Assembly (NCBI GenBank): GCA_046292465.1
Contig: JBKBRB010000027.1
Span: 1 to 21,986 of the forward strand
Direction of reading: 5' to 3'
Length of the DNA stretch: 21,986 nucleotides
DNA from: JANWWM01 sp046292465
GTDB lineage: Bacteria > Bacteroidota > Chlorobiia > Chlorobiales > Thermochlorobacteraceae
Shown here: piece by piece, positions 1 to 7,105 of the stretch
Layout of the letters: each line of letters starts with the position of its first letter
How positions within the stretch are numbered: position 1 is the first letter of the stretch
Notes under the pieces: generated by a model
The model's input: only the letters and a program-made list of their open reading frames with translations
Told to the model about the DNA's origin: nothing
The model's database searches: none
Position numbers and translations under genes: made by a program

Positions 1-3000
1 GAACACTTCACCGTTAGTTTTCATGATGGCGCGGAGCGCTCAGCGCGTCTTGCCGCAAAAATTGCCGAAGAAGTTTATCCTGCGATTACATCGCTTTACA
101 AACACGACCCAGGCAAGGTTAATATCGTTATCAAAGACACGGACGATTACTCTAACGGCGGCGCGTATTTCACCGAAAATAAAATTGAAATTTGGGCACC
201 TTCGCTCGATTTTCCGTTTCGCGGTCAGCATCAGTGGCTACGCGACGTGATTACGCACGAATACACGCACATCGTAACGCTCACGGCGGCGATGAAGGTT
301 GGCACTTTTATGCCTGCCGTCTTCATTCAAGCCTTTGGCTACGAGCCGACACGGCGCAACGACATTCTCTACGGCTTCCCAAATCGCTTGGTCTCGTATC
401 CGATTGCCGGCTTCAATGTTCCGTTTTGGTTGGCGGAAGGCGTGGCGCAGTATCAGCGTCCCGAACTGCGCTACGATATGTGGGATAGTCATCGCGATAT
501 GATTCTTCGTAGCGACGTTCTGGCAGGAAAAACCGCGTCGCTCTCGGAAATCTCAAACCCGGTGATTCGCCCCGGCTTCGGCGGCGAGCAGTGGTATAAC
601 TACGGCTTCGCCTTTACTCGATACCTCGCCACCAAATACGGCGAATCCTCCCTCGAACGCTTGATGAAAAATTTCGCCTCGATTTCAAACTACAACGTCG
701 ACGCCGCCCTCGAAGAGACTTACAACAAACCCGCCGAGAAAATTTACGCCGAATGGAAAGAATACCTTTCCAACGACTATAAAGCCCGCACCCAAGCCAT
801 TGAAGTACAAGCCGGTAAAATCATCGAGCAAGAAGGCATGAATTTTTCGCCCATCTTTTCGCCTGACGGCAAGAAGTTATACTACATCTCCAACGGCGGC
901 GCAACCATTGGCGGCTATGGCATTTTCGTTAAGGAATTGGGGAAAGATAGCGCGTTCAAAACCGCAAGTCGCCCGACCGTCAAAGACGTTTTCGTCAATC
1001 ATCGCACTTCCGAATATGGCGTGTGTAAATCCTGCGGCTATCACTTTTCGGAAAGCCAATCGCTCTTGCGTGGCGTTTCATCGCGGCTTGCTATCACCAA
1101 CGACGGCTCAAAACTCTTTTACTCCAAATACACAGGCACAAGTTGGAAAGTGCAAAAGTATAACGACCTTTTCATCTACGACATTAAGAACGATGAAGAA
1201 ACGCGCCTCACTTATCAAAAGCGATTAGAAACGCCCGCGCTCTCGCCCGATAACAAAACCTTCGTTGCTGTTACGCAAAAAGACGGCACGGAAAATCTTG
1301 TCGAAGGAAATTTCACAACGGACACTGCCAAACAAAATCTGCGCGTTCTTACGCATTTCAAGAACGGTGAGAAAGTGCTCACGCCGATTTATTCCGCCGA
1401 CGGCTCAAACATTTTTTTCGCGCTCGGCATTCGCAATCAACGCCGACTGATGCAACTCGATAGAACTTCAGGCGAACTTTCCCCACTCACCGAAGCGATT
1501 GACGAAAAAAATCCTTACCTCACCATTGATGAACGCGACCTTTCGCTCACGCCTGATGGCAAGTATTTGCTTTATGCGTCTAATCCGACCGGTATTTTCA
1601 ACCTTTATCGCCTGAACCTTGAAACGAAGCAGTCGGAGCAACTCACCAATGTGCTCACAGGTGCGTTTATGCCGTCAATGGACGCATCGGGGAGAATTGT
1701 CTATGCGCACTTCACGCACACGGGCTACAAACTTGCCTTGTTGGATTCGGTTCAGCCGATTAAAAATCCAAACGCCGTTTATCGCAAAGAGCCAACGCTG
1801 ATTGCATTTGAAGGCACTCCTGCTAGTGCGCCACAATTCGCTTCGCTCGCTTCGCGCCTTTCGGACGCCCCTGCCCATGAACAGTCAGCACGCGATTCGC
1901 TCTACAAAAATCTGATTGAATACGACGACACCGTAATTCCGCAGTATGAAGTGCGCGAATACACAAAACTCTTTTCAACCATTAACGTTGTTCCGCTCGT
2001 TCGCTTTGATGCCTATACCAAACCGCAAGGCGGATTTTGGCAAGACGCATGGCGCGCGGCAAAGTTTGGCGCGGCGTTCAACTCGTCAGAGGTTTTAGGG
2101 CAATTCAATTTGTTTGGCGTGTTCGCTTTCGCGCCCGGAAGTGGCTTTGCAGATGGGGCGCAAAATCCTGTTACGAAAATTTTTGAACTGGAACGCGATG
2201 CTTATCTCTCGCTCGAATACACCGACCAAACTCTTCTCCCCGCCTCGATGCTTCCGAAATTTTCGCTTGATGTCTTTCACATTACGCGCAATGTGCCGCA
2301 GGCCGGTCAGTTCGGCGGCTATACAACCGATTTCAGCCCGAACGATAGCACATTCTACAACGTCTCTTTCGCGGCTACGCAGTTCGACCTTTCACTTCGT
2401 TTCCGCATTCCGATTAACAACCTCTTCTTTCAAGCCAGCTCGTTTCGCACGACCTTCTCGCTCGGCATTTATAGTTCCAAAATTAACTCGTTCTTTTGGG
2501 AGCCGCTCGGACAAACTCTGCCCGCCAGTAGCGATAACTACTTCATCGGACGAAGCGCGTCGCTCTTTTGGAAATTGGATTTACGCGCACGCGCGTTCAA
2601 TCAAAACATCAACCCGATTGGATTTCTTTCGCGCATTCGCTTGGATTACGAAAACAGCAAACTGCAAACCGGAAACGACTTTGTAGAATCTAACGGCACG
2701 TTCCGCCCGGTCTATGACACCTATAAATTCGTTCGCTTAACGACGGACTTAAACTACTACTTCCCGCTTCCAACTTGGAGTCCGCGCTTTCAGCATACGC
2801 TTTCGCTTCGCACATTCGGCGCGTTCAACTTCGGCAACGAGACCGATTTCTTCTTCCACAATTTCATTTCAGGCTTAATTGGCATGCGCGGCTACGAGTT
2901 CTTCGCCATCGGTGGCGACCGCGCGGCATTTGCACATCTTGAATATCGCGCTCCGATTTTCACAAATCTCGATGTGCAGTTCTTCCATCTCTATTTCAAT

Positions 3001-3321
3001 CATCTTTACTTCTCGACTTACTTCGACATCGGCGCGGCGTGGGGCAAACAAATTCCCTCGCTCAACAACTGGCGCAAAGACATCGGCTTTGAACTTCGCC
3101 TCGCGTCAAATTCCTTTTATGCCTTTCCAACCAGCATCTTCATTAGTGCCACCTACGGCTTAGACCGCTTCGACCAACCACTCCGACGAGGCTTTGAACA
3201 ACAGGGCGGGCGAAATTTTGTAACCTACGGGCGCGAATGGCTCTTTCACTTCGGCATGCTCTTCGACTTTGATTTTCTTGCCGACGAAACCGTGCGCGGC
3301 GCAAGGCTTCTACTCCGCTAA
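1..3321 (+). CDS. Metallopeptidase-like / TolB-like propeller / outer-membrane barrel protein (5' truncated)
   Basis: The frame is open from base 1, so the true start lies outside the window; 1,106 residues are visible. Codons 86-90 read HEYTH, a zinc-peptidase HExxH motif, and WLAEGVAQY (Glu146) supplies a plausible third zinc ligand, as in the peptidase-MA/gluzincin-like group. Residues about 270-540 contain repeated SPDGKKLYY, LSPDNKTF, SADGSNIFF and TPDGKYLLY segments typical of TolB-like beta-propeller blades. The C-terminal ~480 residues are rich in aromatic, alternating beta-strand patterns, with GMRGYEFFAIGGDRA and AHLEYRAPIF resembling the end of Omp85/surface-antigen barrels. Inferred role: an envelope protein anchored in the outer membrane with a periplasmic propeller and peptidase-like domain; activity and substrate are unknown. 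A CKSCGYH pair (codons ~342-348) in the propeller is unusual. A GTG at 247 is internal, because conserved-looking sequence continues upstream of it. The gene downstream follows after 18 nt. Confidence 0.85.
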   Translation, partial: EHFTVSFHDGAERSARLAAKIAEEVYPAITSLYKHDPGKVNIVIKDTDDYSNGGAYFTENKIEIWAPSLDFPFRGQHQWLRDVITHEYTHIVTLTAAMKVGTFMPAVFIQAFGYEPTRRNDILYGFPNRLVSYPIAGFNVPFWLAEGVAQYQRPELRYDMWDSHRDMILRSDVLAGKTASLSEISNPVIRPGFGGEQWYNYGFAFTRYLATKYGESSLERLMKNFASISNYNVDAALEETYNKPAEKIYAEWKEYLSNDYKARTQAIEVQAGKIIEQEGMNFSPIFSPDGKKLYYISNGGATIGGYGIFVKELGKDSAFKTASRPTVKDVFVNHRTSEYGVCKSCGYHFSESQSLLRGVSSRLAITNDGSKLFYSKYTGTSWKVQKYNDLFIYDIKNDEETRLTYQKRLETPALSPDNKTFVAVTQKDGTENLVEGNFTTDTAKQNLRVLTHFKNGEKVLTPIYSADGSNIFFALGIRNQRRLMQLDRTSGELSPLTEAIDEKNPYLTIDERDLSLTPDGKYLLYASNPTGIFNLYRLNLETKQSEQLTNVLTGAFMPSMDASGRIVYAHFTHTGYKLALLDSVQPIKNPNAVYRKEPTLIAFEGTPASAPQFASLASRLSDAPAHEQSARDSLYKNLIEYDDTVIPQYEVREYTKLFSTINVVPLVRFDAYTKPQGGFWQDAWRAAKFGAAFNSSEVLGQFNLFGVFAFAPGSGFADGAQNPVTKIFELERDAYLSLEYTDQTLLPASMLPKFSLDVFHITRNVPQAGQFGGYTTDFSPNDSTFYNVSFAATQFDLSLRFRIPINNLFFQASSFRTTFSLGIYSSKINSFFWEPLGQTLPASSDNYFIGRSASLFWKLDLRARAFNQNINPIGFLSRIRLDYENSKLQTGNDFVESNGTFRPVYDTYKFVRLTTDLNYYFPLPTWSPRFQHTLSLRTFGAFNFGNETDFFFHNFISGLIGMRGYEFFAIGGDRAAFAHLEYRAPIFTNLDVQFFHLYFNHLYFSTYFDIGAAWGKQIPSLNNWRKDIGFELRLASNSFYAFPTSIFISATYGLDRFDQPLRRGFEQQGGRNFVTYGREWLFHFGMLFDFDFLADETVRGARLLLR

Positions 3322-3339
3322 ATTTTTAATTCAACTCAT

Positions 3340-4374
3340 ATGAAATTTTTCTGTCTCGCGTTGCTTCTTGCTTTTTCAAGCACAATTTCCTCCGCACAAG
3401 AACCCAAACCACACACCTTACTCAAACGCGAACGATTGATTTCGCTTATCTCCAACAATTCAACTCACGAGCAGGAAACATCCATGGCGGTGCTTTCGCT
3501 GAACCGTCCGCTTGTGATTGATGGCGAATATGTGGCTTATCGTGATGCAGGCATGGTTTCACCAACGCCGACCGCGAAATTGCGTTCGCCTGTTATTGGT
3601 GTTGCATTTTCGGCAATCGTGCCGGGTGCAGGGGAGTTTTACGCGGAAAGTTATTGGCGGTCTGCCCTTTTCTTTGTCGCCGAAATTGCGTTGTGGGCAA
3701 CGGCGGTTCATTATCAAAATAAAGGACGGCAAGGCGAGCGCGATTTTGTCGCCTTTGCCGACGGACTTGCACCGAACGGCGCAGGCTTTGCGAACGACGG
3801 CAGAGCACGGTGGGACGCCGTCCGCTTTGCAGAACGCATGTCGGAGATTTATACCACAGAACGATTCCTCAATTCAGGGCTTGTTCCAAATGCGAATCAA
3901 ATCCGACAAATGGCGACCGAACTCGGCACAGCGCAACGCCTGAACGAAATTCGCAATCGCGACTATCGATTCCTCAATGCCTTCGAGCGCATTGCCGTCT
4001 CTGCCGCAAACAATGCCACGCTTTCGCACACGCTTCCGCCTTACGGCGACCAGCAGTATTACGAACTCATCGGCAAATACAGCGAATACGCGATTGGTTG
4101 GTATGATTACGATGTTACTCGAATGAACAATCGTTTTGAAATTCACTCACAGGTCTACTTGCAATATGCCTCCATGCGCGGCATGGCGAACGAAAATTTG
4201 AAAACGGCTTCGAACTTTTTTTCGCTCATTGTGCTCAATCACGCGCTCTCCGCTGTTGATGCGCTCATTGCCGTTAATCAATACAACGACCGCATTCGCA
4301 CTTCAATTCAATTCCAACAAGACGCCATGACGCAGACCATTTATCCATCGGCGTCGGTCGCCGTGTCGTTTTAA
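3340..4374 (+). CDS. Exported/membrane protein of unknown function (PGAGEFY type)
   Basis: This 344-residue protein starts with a clear signal peptide (MKFFCLALLLAFSS, likely cleaved after ISSA or SSAQ). A hydrophobic segment around residues 85-125 contains SPVIGVAFSAIVPGAGEFYA followed by a membrane-spanning stretch ending near LWATAVHY. The pattern resembles the DUF5683-like motif of Bacteroidetes exported proteins (ILPGxGQxY followed by a helix), but that assignment is from memory and tentative. A second hydrophobic patch lies near the C terminus (FFSLIVLNHALSAVDALIAV). The rest is soluble and aromatic-rich. It begins 18 nt after the large envelope protein and is probably co-transcribed with it, so an envelope role is inferred. 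The start was chosen because it supplies the signal peptide; an internal Met at MAVLSLN would remove it. No function can be assigned. Confidence 0.8.
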   Translation: MKFFCLALLLAFSSTISSAQEPKPHTLLKRERLISLISNNSTHEQETSMAVLSLNRPLVIDGEYVAYRDAGMVSPTPTAKLRSPVIGVAFSAIVPGAGEFYAESYWRSALFFVAEIALWATAVHYQNKGRQGERDFVAFADGLAPNGAGFANDGRARWDAVRFAERMSEIYTTERFLNSGLVPNANQIRQMATELGTAQRLNEIRNRDYRFLNAFERIAVSAANNATLSHTLPPYGDQQYYELIGKYSEYAIGWYDYDVTRMNNRFEIHSQVYLQYASMRGMANENLKTASNFFSLIVLNHALSAVDALIAVNQYNDRIRTSIQFQQDAMTQTIYPSASVAVSF

Positions 4375-4498
4375 CTTGCCTTATCGGAACACGGATTCTT
4401 CGCTTCGCTCAACATGAATCATGACGAGTGAATAGTGAAGAACTGCTCGCTTCCCGTTCCTCATTACTCACTACTCATTACTCACTACTCGTTATTCA
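4375..4498. other. Repeat-rich intergenic region between convergent genes
   Basis: This 124-nt gap separates the 344-aa gene (plus) from accA (minus). It holds TTGCCTTATCG (4376-4386), CACGGATTCTTCGCTTCGCTCA-like sequence (4390-4411), ATGAATCATGA (4414-4424), a GAGTGAATAGTGAA stretch (4425-4438) and the start of the heptamer tract. The GAGTGAATAGTGAA stretch is complementary in style to the heptamer tract downstream, so a loose stem joining them could act as a bidirectional terminator. No gene is visible. Confidence 0.6.
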
Positions 4499-4511
4499 TT
4501 ATTCGCTACTC
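4463..4511. repeat. Period-7 tandem repeat overlapping the accA 3' end
   Basis: Seven contiguous heptamers are readable: ATTACTC, ACTACTC, ATTACTC, ACTACTC, GTTATTC, ATTATTC, GCTACTC. The consensus is about AYTACTC (GAGTAAT on the other strand). The last units lie inside accA, whose stop codon falls in the sixth unit. The same repeat style recurs at 5724-5751 and 21571-21677. Confidence 0.9.
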
Positions 4512-5485
4512 ACAACGCCCATTTTGCCGAACTTTTCAATGCGTTCTTCGACGAGCGTTGCACGGTCTTTTTGCAGGAGCGGTTTGAGTTCTTCAATCAA
4601 GGCTTCTTTGAGCGTTTTAGCCGTTTGTTCGGGGTTGCGGTGCGCGCCGCCAATCGGTTCGGGAATGATTCTATCAATGATGCCAAACTCGATAAGGTCA
4701 GGCGCGGTGAGTTTCAAGGCTTCGGCGGCTTGCTCTTTGAACGACCAACTGCGCCACAAAATTGACGAACAACTTTCAGGCGAAATGACGGAATACCACG
4801 CATTTTCAAGCATTAAAATTCTATCGCCAACGCCAATGCCAATCGCGCCGCCCGACGCGCCTTCGCCAATGATGACGCAGATAATCGGCGTTTCAAGTTT
4901 AGACATTTCAAACAGATTTCGCGCGATGGCTTCCGCTTGTCCGCGCTCTTCGGCTTCAATGCCCGGAAACGCGCCCGGCGTGTCGATGAAGGTGATAACA
5001 GGCTTTTTGAATTTTTCAGCCAGTTTCATAATCCGTAAGGCTTTGCGATAGCCTTCGGGATTCGCCATGCCAAAATTGCGGTAGAGGTTCGATTTCGTGT
5101 CGCGCCCTTTTTGATGCCCAATCACGGCGACGCTTTGCGAAAAGCCACTTGCATCTTTGAGTTTAGCGAATCCGCCGATGATGGCTTTGTCGTCGCCGAA
5201 GGCACGGTCGCCATGAATTTCCATGAAATCTTGAAAAATCATGTAGATGTAATCTTGGGTGTAAGGGCGTTCAGGGTGGCGCGCGAGTTGAACCCGTTGC
5301 CAGCGCGTCAGGTTGCGGTAAATTGAAGCGCGTAAGTCTTCGACTTTGCGCTCCATGATGTTGATTTCATTGGTCAGTTCGGTATTCGCGCTCCCGTTGC
5401 TGTTTTGCGCAAAGGCACGCATTTCGGCTAACTTCTCCTCTAACTCCACCAGAGGCTTTTCAAAATCCAAAACGATTTTTGACAT
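4499..5485 (-). CDS. accA: Acetyl-CoA carboxylase carboxyltransferase, alpha subunit
   Basis: This is the alpha subunit of the carboxyltransferase that, with AccD, moves the carboxyl group from biotin (on AccB) to acetyl-CoA to give malonyl-CoA, the first committed step of fatty-acid synthesis, in the cytoplasm. The 328 residues match the usual ~320. An N-terminal helical region opens with MSKIVLDFEKPLVELEEKL, followed by ARHPERPYTQDYI, HGDRAFGDD, GHQKGRDTK, DTPGAFPGIEAEERGQ and GEGASGGAIGIGVGD, the conserved crotonase-fold signatures. The Met at 5485 was chosen because family homology begins there; the frame stays open upstream to a Met at 5608, but those 41 residues look like translated intergenic DNA. 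A weak AAGG sits 6 nt before the ATG. The gene stands alone, opposite to both neighbours, and its last five codons (VVSSE) come from the heptamer repeat. No accD is present. Confidence 0.96.
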   Translation of the reverse strand: MSKIVLDFEKPLVELEEKLAEMRAFAQNSNGSANTELTNEINIMERKVEDLRASIYRNLTRWQRVQLARHPERPYTQDYIYMIFQDFMEIHGDRAFGDDKAIIGGFAKLKDASGFSQSVAVIGHQKGRDTKSNLYRNFGMANPEGYRKALRIMKLAEKFKKPVITFIDTPGAFPGIEAEERGQAEAIARNLFEMSKLETPIICVIIGEGASGGAIGIGVGDRILMLENAWYSVISPESCSSILWRSWSFKEQAAEALKLTAPDLIEFGIIDRIIPEPIGGAHRNPEQTAKTLKEALIEELKPLLQKDRATLVEERIEKFGKMGVVSSE

Positions 5486-5610
5486 AGATGCCTTAAAAAA
5501 AAGGATTAACAAATGTTTGGCGAAGTTACAAAAAAGCGCGTTTGAATGAAGCGTGAGGAATCTCAGCGAGTTGAAAATTAAGAGTGAAAAATTAAAAGTT
5601 GAACGCACGG

Positions 5611-5662
5611 CTCACGCTTAACGCTTCACTATCAACGCTTCACTCCTTGACGCTTTGCTCAC
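5611..5662. repeat. ACGCTT heptamer-spaced repeat tract
   Basis: AACGCTTCACT occurs at 5620-5630 and again at 5634-5644, exactly two 7-nt units apart. Flanking CACGCTT and GACGCTT copies keep the same 7-nt phase. It is a degenerate tandem array distinct in sequence from the TTACTCA tracts but sharing their period. Confidence 0.7.
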
Positions 5663-5723
5663 AATAGCCGCATCGTTGATGAATCATGAAGAATTGCCTT
5701 ATCGTTCCGCTGTTTCGTTCTTC

Positions 5724-5751
5724 GTTACTCATTACTCGTCATTCATTACTC
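5724..5751. repeat. Short TTACTCA-type heptamer tract
   Basis: Four 7-nt units in phase: GTTACTC, ATTACTC, GTCATTC, ATTACTC. The family is the same as the tract overlapping the accA 3' end, so accA has one on each side. Confidence 0.8.
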
Positions 5752-5797
5752 ATTCGTTTGCCATTCCGAACAGCGTGAGGAATCCGTAACCTTTCAG

Positions 5798-5805
5798 TAT
5801 TTTTG
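5798..5805 (+). promoter_or_regulatory. Possible -7 element for the MFS gene
   Basis: TATTTTTG fits the TAnnTTTG element of Bacteroidetes-type promoters and lies 19 nt before the ATG. No TTTG/TTG is found at the expected ~20-nt distance upstream, so the call rests on one box only. Confidence 0.35.
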
Positions 5806-5824
5806 GGAAATTTGAAGTTTCATC

Positions 5825-7021
5825 ATGCAACGCTCACCTTTCGTCATTTTATTTTTCACGGTTTTTCTTGACCTTGTTGGATTCGGGATTGTGCTTCCGT
5901 TGCTTCCGAACTATGCACGCGAACTTGGGGCGACGCCGCTTGAAATCGGAATCATTGCGGGCAGTTATTCGGTAATGCAATTTTTTTTCTCGCCGATTTG
6001 GGGCGGGATTAGCGATAAAATCGGTCGGCGTCCAGTCATCTTGATTAGCATTGCGACGTCGGTCGTCTCGTATTTTCTCTTTTCGCAATCACATTCGCTT
6101 TGGTTTGTCTTCATCTCGCGAGTGCTTGCGGGCATTGGTTCGGCGAATGTAACCGTTACACAAGCCTACATTACGGACATCACGGATAGAAAAAATCGCT
6201 CGAAGTCGCTCGGCATTTTAGGCGCGGCATTTGGGCTTGGCTTTGTGCTCGGTCCGCCAATTGGCGGCGCGATTAAAACCAATCTCGGCATTGAAGCCGT
6301 AGGCTATGTGGCAGCGGCGTTGACGTTTCTGGATTTAATTCTCGCTTACTTCTTCTTGCCTGAATCGCTCAAAGAAAAAAAGGCACATGCCGAGTTCCGA
6401 TTTTTTTCGGTCAAAAGTTTTTCAAAAGCCTTTCAAGAGCCTGCAATTGCACGCCTGCTCGTCGTGAATTTTTGTTTCACGTTTGCTTTTGTGAATATGC
6501 AGATTTCCGCGCCGCTCTTGTGGAAAGAGCATTACGCGCAGACGGAGCAAAACATCGGATTTCTTTTTGCGTTTATCGGCATTGTGTCGGTGATTGTTCA
6601 AGGCGGATTGATTGGCAAGTTCACAAGGCGATTCGGCGAGCGTGAAGTTTTGACGGGCGGCTCAGCGGTGATGATGCTTGGAATCGGGCTTCTGCCGTTT
6701 GTGCCAGAACTTTGGCTCTTGTCGTTTGGCTTAATCGTGCTTGCATTTGTAGCCATTGGCAATGGCTTTTGCACGCCGACGAACACGGCACTCGTTTCAC
6801 TTTATGCTAACCCTGCCGAACAAGGAGAAACGCTCGGCGTGTTGCAATCCATCGGCTCGCTAGCGCGCATGTTTGGTCCTGTTTCGGGCAGTTTGCTTTA
6901 CGGGCTTGATTATCACGCACCTTATGTTGTTGGCGGCATTGTATTGTTTCTCTCTGTGCTTTTGTCGCTGACGCTCTTCAAGTTTGAATTGCACCACCAT
7001 CAAGAAGCCTCCGCATCGTGA
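5825..7021 (+). CDS. MFS transporter, TetA/DHA1-like
   Basis: This 398-residue integral membrane protein has about 12 hydrophobic helices, the standard size for the major facilitator superfamily. The first helix contains DLVGFGIVLPLLP. Motif A is GGISDKIGRRP (residues 60-70), between helices 2 and 3, and motif C is GAAFGLGFVLGPPIGG (133-148) in helix 5, the signature of proton-driven drug:H+ antiporters (DHA1). The overall pattern is closest to Tet(A)-type efflux proteins, but the sequence cannot tell the substrate, and a housekeeping exporter is as likely as resistance. A hydrophilic, basic loop around residues 183-200 marks the usual central loop. The ATG at 5825 is the first in frame with helix 1. 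The sulfur-transfer fusion gene begins 84 nt downstream; a functional link is not evident. Confidence 0.9.
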   Translation: MQRSPFVILFFTVFLDLVGFGIVLPLLPNYARELGATPLEIGIIAGSYSVMQFFFSPIWGGISDKIGRRPVILISIATSVVSYFLFSQSHSLWFVFISRVLAGIGSANVTVTQAYITDITDRKNRSKSLGILGAAFGLGFVLGPPIGGAIKTNLGIEAVGYVAAALTFLDLILAYFFLPESLKEKKAHAEFRFFSVKSFSKAFQEPAIARLLVVNFCFTFAFVNMQISAPLLWKEHYAQTEQNIGFLFAFIGIVSVIVQGGLIGKFTRRFGEREVLTGGSAVMMLGIGLLPFVPELWLLSFGLIVLAFVAIGNGFCTPTNTALVSLYANPAEQGETLGVLQSIGSLARMFGPVSGSLLYGLDYHAPYVVGGIVLFLSVLLSLTLFKFELHHHQEASAS

Positions 7022-7105
7022 AACTTCTTTTCGGAAAACGTCCGACTTGCGAATTTGCGTTAAGCACTTTGAAAAAATCTCATCAACATTTAATCAAAAA
7101 AAGAA

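Larger units (their letters stand above)
5486..5824. other. Intergenic region (339 nt) packed with repeat relics
   Basis: No convincing gene is visible on either strand. Contents in order: an A-rich stretch next to accA; AGCGTGAGGAATC (5550-5562); an AT-rich AAATTAAAAGTT segment; an ACGCTTCACT tract with 7-nt spacing (5611-5662); ATGAATCATGA (5679-5689); TTGCCTTATCG (5694-5704); a TTACTCA-type heptamer tract (5724-5751); a second AGCGTGAGGAATC (5772-5784); and a promoter-like TATTTTTG (5798-5805) before the MFS gene. The two GCGTGAGGAATC copies resemble the widely scattered CATTCCGAACGAAGTGAGG-type repeats of this phylum (from memory, unverified). Confidence 0.7.

Noticed and set aside
4390..4411. 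Possible insertion-sequence end near accA
   Set aside because: No transposase, terminal inverted repeats or target duplication could be found; the sequence looks like a dispersed short repeat.
4428..5051. Plus-strand open frame of ~207 codons opposite accA
   Set aside because: It starts inside the heptamer tract and mirrors the strongly conserved accA frame; composition is that of an antisense shadow.
5486..5608. Longer N terminus for AccA starting at 5608
   Set aside because: The extra 41 residues are encoded by repeat-bearing intergenic DNA and precede the normal family start MSKIVLDFEKP.
5825..7021. Naming the MFS gene tetA
   Set aside because: The motifs fit the TetA-like group, but substrate cannot be inferred and there is no tetR or mobile element beside it.
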